NCBI GenBank assembly: GCA_947476675.1
Contig: CANJRL010000003.1
Coordinates: 1-64,000, forward strand
DNA: 64,000 nt
Direction of reading: 5' to 3'
Source of the DNA: Phycisphaerales bacterium
GTDB lineage: Bacteria; Planctomycetota; Phycisphaerae; Phycisphaerales; UBA1924
The notes beneath the pieces are model-generated. The model was given only the letters and a program-made list of their open reading frames with translations, did no database searches and was not told the DNA's origin. Position 1 is the stretch's first letter. Each line of letters begins with the position of its first letter. A program made the position numbers and the translations under genes. Shown in pieces: positions 1 to 6,405 of the stretch.

Positions 1-88
1 CACGCTGGTTCCGTTCTGGTGGGCGATGGCCGGGCTCGCCGCGGCCATCGCCGCCGTCGCGGGGGGTTTGGTGGCGTTCGGGGCGTAG
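1..88 (+). CDS. 3' end of a membrane protein gene (partial)
   Basis: The reading frame starting at base 2 is open from the window edge to TAG at 86-88 and encodes about 28 residues. They are almost entirely hydrophobic (TLVPFWWAMAGLAAAIAAVA, then GGLVAFGA), as expected for a last transmembrane helix. Nothing more specific can be said from so short a fragment. A 107-nt gap with a Shine-Dalgarno-like AGGAG separates it from the next gene. Confidence 0.45.
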   Translation, partial: TLVPFWWAMAGLAAAIAAVAGGLVAFGA

Positions 89-195
89 GTGGGCGTGAGG
101 CGCGATTCACCGCACTGTCACCGGGGTGGAGGCGGCCCGCGCGATCTCCCTCGGTCAATCATTCGCCGCGATCTGCGGCGCCAGGAGCCCCAGCC

Positions 196-1776
196 ATGAC
201 CCACCGAATGTTGTCCCCGCTGCTCGCGACCATCGCTGCCGCCAGCCTGACGCAGAGCGCGCTCTCGCAGAGCCAGGCGCCGCCGAAGAACACGCCGCAG
301 CAGCCCGGCGCGACGCCCAACGCCCCGCCGCCGCACGGGCAGACCACGACCAACTCGGGGGCGAACACGGAGATCTGGCAGTCCCAGCGCGACCGTGACG
401 GCGCCGGCGCTGCGCCGGCGCGGTCGGGAGCCTCGGATTTCCGCTCGGCGCGCTGGATGAACGGCCGCGATGTCGTGGGCTCGACGACCGACAACGTTGG
501 CGAGATCACGGATCTGGTTGTGGATCGCGGCTCGGGCGTGTTGCGGTCCGTGGCGATCAAGACGGGGGCGGTGCTGGGGATGGGCGGCCGCACGGTGACG
601 GTCCCGTACGACCGGTTCCGGTGGGACTCGGGCCGGGGGCGACTGATCCTCGATGCCTCGGCGGAGGACCTGGCCCGCTTCCCGACGTTCAGTTCGGAGG
701 AATGGCGGGACGGCGCGCAGGCGGAGCCTCGGAGTGGGGCCTCAGATGCTCGCCCGAGCGACGGCCGGGGCGCTCCAGCCGCGAACCAGCCCGGGACGGA
801 GGCGCGCGAGCCGGGGATGAATGACACGCCCCCCGAGACTGCGCGACGCCAGCGCGACGCGCAGCCGGGGACCATGCGCGAGCACATGGAGCGCGACACC
901 GGGGGGCAGTACTCCGAAAACTACGGGTCGCAATGGGACGCCGGCGCCAAGCAGCGCGTGGAGGGCGAGATTCGGCGGATCGACCGCCAGTACTCCCCGC
1001 GGTTCGGCGACACGGTGGTGGTCGAGGTGGCGGCGCAGGACGGGTCCACCAAGAAGGTCGCCCTGGGGCCGTCGTGGTACCTGAGCGGCGGTGAGGCGGC
1101 GCTGAACCGCGGGGAGAAGATCAGCATCGAGTATGTGCCGATCAACGTGGCCACGGCGGCGCGGGTCAGCGGCCGCGAGATCAACCTTCGCGACCAGGCC
1201 GGGTCGGGTGCGTGGTCGGGGGGTTCCTTCCAGGCCGGGGGCAAGACCTACGCGGCGCCCTACTACCGGAACGTGCTGCTGAGCCGCGTCGTGGACGCGC
1301 GGCTGGATTGCCGCGGCGCCGACTGCGGCAAGGTGGACGACGTCATCATCGACGCCGCCTCCGGCGTGGTGGCCTTCCTGTCGATCGACCCGAACCAGAA
1401 CTTCCTGGGCATCGCCGACACCAAGCGGCTCGTGCCGTGGCAGATCGCGTCGATCGCGATGGACGGGACGGTGCGCGTGGACACGTCGAAGGACATGGTT
1501 CTGGCGAGCATGAAGACACCGAGCGACGTGACCACGCTGAACACGTCGCCAGAAGTCGGGAACATCTACGGCGCCTACCAGGTGCAGCCGCGCGATCTGG
1601 ACGGATACCGCCGCTCGGAGCGCGACGGCATGGGCGGGCCGGGCGAGGGCTCCGGGATCGACGGCGGCCGCGGTCGGGGAGACGGTCGCCCGGCTGCGCC
1701 CCAGCCCCCGGAGAGGCGCGACCCTGGGATGCAGCCCGGGACAGAGCGGCGCGACGGGCGCACGCCTCCGAGGTAG
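196..1776 (+). CDS. Secreted protein with two PRC-barrel domains
   Basis: 526 residues from the ATG at 196, which has AGGAG about 9 nt upstream and begins a clear signal peptide (MTHRMLSPLLATIAAASLTQ..., cleavage near ALSQS). The open frame reaches further upstream but without signal-like sequence. A first PRC-barrel-like domain covers roughly residues 85-165 (WMNGRDVVGSTTDN, then GEITDLVVD). A second covers roughly 355-440 (GKVDDVIIDAASGVVAFLSI), with a small Cys pair (DCRGADCG) at its start. The two are joined by a low-complexity Pro/Gly/Arg linker, and the C-terminal tail is disordered. PRC barrels are small beta-barrels used for protein or RNA contacts. An exported pair of them suggests an envelope role that I cannot define further. 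Confidence 0.8.
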   Translation: MTHRMLSPLLATIAAASLTQSALSQSQAPPKNTPQQPGATPNAPPPHGQTTTNSGANTEIWQSQRDRDGAGAAPARSGASDFRSARWMNGRDVVGSTTDNVGEITDLVVDRGSGVLRSVAIKTGAVLGMGGRTVTVPYDRFRWDSGRGRLILDASAEDLARFPTFSSEEWRDGAQAEPRSGASDARPSDGRGAPAANQPGTEAREPGMNDTPPETARRQRDAQPGTMREHMERDTGGQYSENYGSQWDAGAKQRVEGEIRRIDRQYSPRFGDTVVVEVAAQDGSTKKVALGPSWYLSGGEAALNRGEKISIEYVPINVATAARVSGREINLRDQAGSGAWSGGSFQAGGKTYAAPYYRNVLLSRVVDARLDCRGADCGKVDDVIIDAASGVVAFLSIDPNQNFLGIADTKRLVPWQIASIAMDGTVRVDTSKDMVLASMKTPSDVTTLNTSPEVGNIYGAYQVQPRDLDGYRRSERDGMGGPGEGSGIDGGRGRGDGRPAAPQPPERRDPGMQPGTERRDGRTPPR

Positions 1777-1808
1777 GAGCCCGTTCTCCAACGCATTCCA
1801 CGCTCGAG

Positions 1809-1838
1809 AGCCGCCGGCGCCGTCAGGTGCTGGCGGCT
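1809..1838 (+). terminator. Intrinsic terminator-like hairpin after the PRC-barrel gene
   Basis: AGCCGCC at 1809-1815 pairs with GGCGGCT at 1832-1838 and is followed by TTCGTTT. It lies 33 nt after the stop codon of the PRC-barrel gene, where a terminator would be expected. Confidence 0.5.
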
Positions 1839-1967
1839 TTCGTTTGCGCGGGCTGCGGACCACGGGGGGCGGCGGATTCACCGCGTCTTCACCGCGCGCT
1901 CACCGGGCGTCGCGACGCTTCAGCACACAGGGACTCTTGCAACTCTCCCCGAACAAAGGCATTCCCC

Positions 1968-2237
1968 ATGGCGACCGCCAAGACACCGCCGATCACGCCC
2001 GATCGGCCGGATCGTGAATCGGATCAGTCGGGCACTTCGGCGCGCTCTTCGGAGACCGGCCTTGAAGTGCCGCCCCGCCCCGGCGCGGGATCGAACGAGC
2101 AGCGCGACAAGGCGTACGGGCCGGGCGGCGCTACGGCTGTTGGCTCCGACGTTGACTCCCCCACCGCTGTCGATACGACCGGCCCGGAGGAGACGGGGGC
2201 AATCCAGGGCGGAGCCGCCGGTCTTCCCGGCCTGTGA
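1968..2237 (+). CDS. Small hydrophilic hypothetical protein
   Basis: 89 residues from the ATG at 1968. The protein is rich in Pro, Thr, Ser, Gly, Glu and Asp, has no hydrophobic stretch and is probably disordered along its whole length. I recognise no family. It is followed 17 nt later by a second small hydrophilic gene and then a glycine-rich one, so the three may form one transcript. No strong Shine-Dalgarno is visible, so the start is uncertain. Confidence 0.5.
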   Translation: MATAKTPPITPDRPDRESDQSGTSARSSETGLEVPPRPGAGSNEQRDKAYGPGGATAVGSDVDSPTAVDTTGPEETGAIQGGAAGLPGL

Positions 2238-2254
2238 GCACAAGGAGGTCCGCG

Positions 2255-2500
2255 ATGCCTCGGGGCGAGAAGTCCGCGTACACGGCCAAGCAGAAGCGGA
2301 AGGCAGAGCACATCGAGGATTCCTACCGCGAGCGTGGGGCTTCGGAAGGTACGGCGGAGCGCATCGCCTGGGCCACCGTCAACAAGCAGGACGGGGGCGG
2401 AGAGCAGAAGACAAGGACCAAGACTCCCGGCGCGGGCATCGCGCCGGGCAAGACAGCCGCGCGCGGCCGCCCCCGGAGCAGCCGCGGCGGATCACCGTGA
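2255..2500 (+). CDS. Small basic protein of the 'plasmid stabilization protein' type
   Basis: 81 residues. AAGGAGG at 2242-2248 fixes the ATG at 2255 rather than the in-frame GTG at 2234. The N-terminal half (MPRGEKSAYTAKQKRKAEHI, ending WATVNKQDGGG) matches from memory a widespread family of small, charged helical proteins that databases call plasmid stabilization proteins, usually chromosomal and of unproven function. The C-terminal half is basic, Gly/Arg/Pro-rich and probably disordered, as is common in this family. Nothing links it to a plasmid here. It lies close to the Ku/LigD locus on the opposite strand. Confidence 0.65.
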   Translation: MPRGEKSAYTAKQKRKAEHIEDSYRERGASEGTAERIAWATVNKQDGGGEQKTRTKTPGAGIAPGKTAARGRPRSSRGGSP

Positions 2501-2553
2501 CACCGGGCGCCTCGCCGATCGGCGATTCTGAGACCGGCAAGTGGAGATCGACC

Positions 2554-2733
2554 ATGGAACAGCAGAAGGGCAACCAGGGCGACGCCAAAAAGGGCGACGC
2601 GAACAAGAGCGGCGGAAGCAAGGACGGGAACTCCGGCGGCTCGGCCAAAGGTGGCGGCCAGGGCGGCGGGGGGAGCGGCCAGGGCGGCTCCAAAGGCGGG
2701 GGTGGGGGCGGCGGTGGCTCGGGGGGCCGCTAA
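2554..2733 (+). CDS. Glycine-rich small hypothetical protein
   Basis: 59 residues from the ATG at 2554. The first third is Lys/Asp/Asn-rich (MEQQKGNQGDAKKGDANKSG) and the rest is almost pure Gly, Ser and Lys, ending in a Gly run. It is very probably disordered. Low complexity in a GC-rich genome can produce chance open frames. The sensible start context, the position downstream of two similar small genes and a good terminator 60 nt after the stop support a real gene. Function unknown. Confidence 0.45.
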   Translation: MEQQKGNQGDAKKGDANKSGGSKDGNSGGSAKGGGQGGGGSGQGGSKGGGGGGGGSGGR

Positions 2734-2792
2734 CCGCGGAAGTGATCAGGTCTCGCTGCGCTGCTCGACGGAAGCACGCGCAGCGTCGTGAG

Positions 2793-2826
2793 GGCGGCTC
2801 GGGCATCGGATGGAGCCCGGGCCGCC
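2793..2826 (+). terminator. Intrinsic terminator for the three small hydrophilic genes
   Basis: GGCGGCTCGGGC at 2793-2804 pairs with GCCCGGGCCGCC at 2815-2826 (12 positions, one G-T wobble) around a 10-nt loop, followed by TCTTTCTCC. Orientation and position suit the end of the plus-strand transcript carrying the small genes at 1968-2733. It also lies near the presumed end of the convergent ligD remnant. Confidence 0.65.
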
Positions 2827-2849
2827 TCTTTCTCCTGTCGCTTCCCTTG

Positions 2850-4758
2850 CGCTCGCCCGGGGGTTCCGTCAGGCTCTTGAGCAGGCACTCGGGGACGCTC
2901 TGGCGCGGGCCGAGCATGTCGGCCCACGGGTCGCGCTTGCGGCAGCGCGTGCGGGCGATGGCCGTGCGGACGGTGAAGTCGGGGTGGGTGATCGCGACGC
3001 CGAAGATCGGGTCGTCGGGCGCCGGCGCAGGAGTGTCTCGCGAGGGGGGCTTGCGCTGCGCGGGGCGCGCAGCGGGTTTCGGGTTCTTCGTCGTTGCCTC
3101 CGGCGGGCGTTGGCCCGTCTCGTCATCGTCGGGGGGCGTCTCGAGCACGACCTCCGCGGCGGGCTTGTCCTCGCGCAGGCCCACGAACACGGGGCGCCGC
3201 AGGCGCCTGTCCGCGGTCCACCCGGTGTACGACACCTCGATCACCATGGCCGGCTCGGTCTACAGGGCGCCCCGCGCTTCGGCGCCTTTCTTGAGGTCGG
3301 CGAGCGGCGAGGTCTCTCTGGAGCGCCGCCTCAGGGCCTTCTCGATGGAGGCGAGTTCGGCGTCGTCGAAACCTGATCCCACGCGGCCGGCGTAGACGAG
3401 CCCGCGGTCCTGGTTGTTGGCGCCGATGAGCAGCGCGCCGAAGCCCGCGCGCGAGTTTCTTGGCCGGGTCATCCCCCCCACCACGAAATCCTGCCGCTTG
3501 CCGCAGCGGATCTTCAGCCACGCCCCGGTCCTGCCCGGGCTGTAGGTGCTCTCGAGTCTCTTGGACACGATGCCCTCGAGCCCAGCCGGCAGGCGAGAGA
3601 CAGGATCTCCTCGCCCCTTCCGTCGAGGGCATCGCTCATGCGCGCGGCGCCGCCCCGGTCGCGGAGGGCGGCGCGCCGGTCGGCCAGGGAGCACCCGGTG
3701 AGGTCGAACCCCGCCCAGTGCAGCAGGTCGAAGACCATGTAGACGAGGACTCCGGTCAGGCCGCGCTTGAGCGCATCCTGGAGGCCCGGAAAGCCGGACA
3801 CGCCGTCGCGGCGCAGCGACACGATTTCGCCGTCGAACACCGCGGCGGGCGCCGCGAGGCCCTCCAGCGCGGCGCGGATCTCGGGGAAGCGCGCCGACCA
3901 GCGCAGGCCGTTGCGCGACAGGAGCGTCGCGCCCGCGCCATCGCACAGGGCCAGGATGCGGTAGCCGTCGAACTTGATCTCGTGCGTCCACCCTTCGCCG
4001 GAGGGAACCGCGTCGGCTCTCTGGGCGAGCAGGGGCGCCGGCGCCCCGGGCATCTTCGCAAGGCGGGCTCCGGCGAGCGCCGCGGGATCAAGCGGCGGGG
4101 GCGGCGGGGTGTTCTGCCCCCGGCGCCGCGGGGGCGTTGCCGCTGTCTCCCCTGTCGCCCGGTTGCTCCGCCAGACGGCGTCGCCCTTGCCGATCTCCTC
4201 CATGGTCCGGCCGGTCGCGACGCTCGTGGTTTCCGCCTCGGTGATGGGGCGGGCGCCAGCGGCCGCGGCGTGCTCGTCGCTCTCCTTGACCAGCATTCAG
4301 TTGCGCTTCTCGGATTCGCCCTTGAGCCGGACCTGCATCCACGCCCCGCGCAGGCGCTCGCCGCGGAGCGTGAACTTGAGCAGGCCCTTGCGCAAGGCTG
4401 CGCGCGGGCTGGCGCCGTCCAGGGGCGACCATGTGCCGCGGTCCCAGAGCATCACCGTCCCGCCGCCGTGCTCGCCCTTCGGGATCGTGCCCTCGAACGA
4501 GCCGTACTCGGCCGGGTGGTCCTCGACCTCGACCGCGAGCCGCTTGTCCTTGGGGTTGAGGCTCGGGCCCTTGGGGACCGCCCAGCTCTTGAGCACGCAC
4601 TGGTGCTCGAGGCGGAAGTCGAAATGGAGGTGCGAGGCGGAGTGCTTCTGGACGACGAAGGATGCGACTGCTTGGTCGCGCCGGAGCGGCGGCTTCCGCG
4701 GCGCCGGCTCGGGCGATCGGGCGAAGTCGCGCTTCTGCCTTTAGCGGGCGAGGCCCAC
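2850..4758 (-). pseudogene. ligD: Decayed ATP-dependent DNA ligase D (LigD), NHEJ
   Basis: Remnant of the non-homologous end-joining ligase in the order phosphoesterase, ligase, polymerase. A GTG at 4758 lies 3 nt after the ku stop codon. Codon 6 is TAA (4741-4743) where a Tyr is expected (GLAR-stop-RQKRDF). The phosphoesterase domain keeps its His/Asp motifs (FVVQKHSASHLHFDF, VEDHP) but ends at TGA (4297-4299), where Trp is expected before MLVKESDEH. The ligase domain keeps the adenylation lysine motif (EIKFDGYR). A missing G after 3580 then shifts the frame inside RLGLEGIVSKR. Downstream, TAG at 3260-3262 replaces Trp before TEPAMVIEV. The polymerase domain is reduced to its first residues (GVAITHPD) fused to its last (FTVRTAI...DPWADML), near 2975-2985. 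No natural stop follows, so the 3' end is approximate. The motifs remain easy to recognise, so decay is recent or partly an assembly artefact. Confidence 0.85.
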
Positions 4759-4761
4759 GGC

Positions 4762-5637
4762 TCAGCGCCGCGCCGGCTTCTTCGCCGGCGGTCGGGGTCT
4801 GCGGCCGCGGCGCGCGGGGGGCGCCTCCGGCCTGCGGCGCTCCCGGGCCTGGTGCCGCCCGAGGCTCGCCTTGAGCAGGTCCATGATGTCCGCGCTCGCG
4901 GGGGCTCTGGTCGGCTTCTCGGGTTCGAGGGGCCTGGCGCGGCCCTCGGCCTTCCCCTCGATCACCGCGCGCAGCGCGTCGTGGCATGTGTCGCGGTACT
5001 TTTCCGGCTTCCAAGGGGCAGACATCCCCTCGACCAGTTTCTTGGCTATGTCGATCTCCTGCGCGCTGACCTTCCCACCCGCTGCCGACCCGCGGCCCCG
5101 GGCCGCCTCCACATCCTCCGGCTTGCGCATCTCGTCGTTGAAGCGCAGCGTGATCAGCGTGAGGACGTCGCTGAGCGGCAGCAGGGCCGCGAGGTGCTCG
5201 CGCGACTGCAGCACGGCCCGCGCAATCCCCGCCCGCCCGGAATCGCGGAGCGTCTCGCGGAGCAGCGCGTAGGCCTTCTCGCCGCCCTTCGCCGGCTCGA
5301 TGAAGTAGGGCTTCTCGAAGAGCACGGGGCTGATCGAAGCGGCGTCGACGAACTCGACGATCTCAACCCCGCGGACCACGTCCTGCGCCGAGCGCTCGAA
5401 GTCCTGCGGCTCGAGGATGACGTACCCATCCCCCCGCTTGTGGCCCTTGACGATGCGGTCCCAAGGCACCTCGTCGCCGGTCTTTTCGTTCACCCGTTTG
5501 TAGCGGACGCGCGAGTGGTCCCGGGCGTCGAGCAGGTCGAGATCCAGGCGCGCCGTCGGCGATTCCGCGGGGTATAGCACCGCCGGGATCATCACCAGGC
5601 CGAACGACAGATGGCCTTTCCAGGTCGGTCGCGGCAT
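4762..5637 (-). CDS. ku: Ku protein, DNA end-binding, non-homologous end joining
   Basis: 291 residues, about normal for bacterial Ku. The start at 5637 gives MPRPTWKGHLSFGLVMIPAV, the canonical Ku N-terminus. An open frame extends 16 codons upstream but without family resemblance. Ku forms a ring-shaped homodimer on double-strand ends and recruits LigD. The core beta-barrel region is intact (VRYKRVNEKTGDEVPWDRIV, then GYVILEPQDFE), and a Lys/Arg/Pro-rich tail closes the protein, as in other bacterial Ku proteins. It sits 3 nt upstream of the damaged ligD in an evident two-gene operon. Ku itself shows no lesion, so it is either newly orphaned or serves another ligase encoded elsewhere. Confidence 0.93.
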   Translation of the reverse strand: MPRPTWKGHLSFGLVMIPAVLYPAESPTARLDLDLLDARDHSRVRYKRVNEKTGDEVPWDRIVKGHKRGDGYVILEPQDFERSAQDVVRGVEIVEFVDAASISPVLFEKPYFIEPAKGGEKAYALLRETLRDSGRAGIARAVLQSREHLAALLPLSDVLTLITLRFNDEMRKPEDVEAARGRGSAAGGKVSAQEIDIAKKLVEGMSAPWKPEKYRDTCHDALRAVIEGKAEGRARPLEPEKPTRAPASADIMDLLKASLGRHQARERRRPEAPPARRGRRPRPPAKKPARR

Positions 5638-5716
5638 CCCGTCTATCCGGAGGACAGACAGCGCGGGGGACGGTGAACGCCGCATGAAGGACGGGTCATG
5701 CGGCGAGACGCCCGGC

Positions 5717-6214
5717 TCAGTCGCGCCAGCGCTCGATGACGACGCCGTTGCGCAGCCTGACGTAGGTGGTCACGGGCTGGAGCCTGGGCTCGTCCTTGGA
5801 CCCCCCGCCGAAGACGGAGACGACAGACGAGGTCTGCTCGGTGGGACGGTAGGACCACTTCCAGATCTCGGTTCCGTCGTCGAGGGCCGCCGCGGCGTTG
5901 GGCTCGCCGATCACGGCGAGGAGCCAGTCGGTGCGGGTCCTGTTCACCTCGATGCGCTCCGCGAGTTCCTTTGACACGAAAGTTCCCTCGTAGTGCACGG
6001 TCGGGCCCTGCATCTGCATGACGATCGGGCCTTCGAACTTCATCGTCATGGCGCCGTCGAGTTTCGCGTTTGCGTCAGCGGTAAAGCGCCCCTCGATGGG
6101 TGAGCACCCGGCTATCCCGGCGGCGACGAGCGGGCAGAGAACGGCCGCGACGCGGAGCGGATTCGGCACCAGCAATCTCCTTGCATTCCTCGATGGGCGG
6201 TCCGGAGGCGGCAT
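5717..6214 (-). CDS. Lipoprotein of unknown function
   Basis: 165 residues from the ATG at 6214. The N-terminus has a short basic region, a hydrophobic core and a lipobox (VAAGIAGC), so the protein is probably lipid-anchored. The mature part contains a beta-rich stretch (LDGAMTMKFEGPIVMQMQGP) and a C-terminal segment with GEPNAAAALDDGTEIWKWSY, resembling the SmpA/OmlA-like folds in which a template is compared with computed values. That resemblance is weak. It lies upstream of ku on the same strand with a 79-nt gap, so co-transcription is possible but unproven. Confidence 0.65.
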   Translation of the reverse strand: MPPPDRPSRNARRLLVPNPLRVAAVLCPLVAAGIAGCSPIEGRFTADANAKLDGAMTMKFEGPIVMQMQGPTVHYEGTFVSKELAERIEVNRTRTDWLLAVIGEPNAAAALDDGTEIWKWSYRPTEQTSSVVSVFGGGSKDEPRLQPVTTYVRLRNGVVIERWRD

Positions 6215-6405
6215 GACGAAGTTGTTGACCGACCGCGCGCCGGCGCGGACGGCGGATCTTGCACGGAGACGGGGGCGCGGCATGGCCGACGATCCCCGCG
6301 CCGCCCTCTGTTCCTCCTCGCGGACTTGATGGGATGGTTGCGGTGAGCATCCAGTCTGTGAGGAAGTGATGAATGCCATTTCATTGATCCTGCCATGTCC
6401 AATGT

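Noticed and set aside
2255-2500. Integrated plasmid or mobile element suggested by the 'plasmid stabilization' label
   Set aside because: The label is historical. There are no integrase, transposase, replication or partition genes and no flanking repeats in the surrounding sequence.
4297-4299. TGA in ligD read as tryptophan by a variant genetic code
   Set aside because: Several other genes here end at TGA exactly at their family's usual C-terminus, and ligD also has TAA, TAG and a frameshift. Stop codon recoding cannot explain the set.
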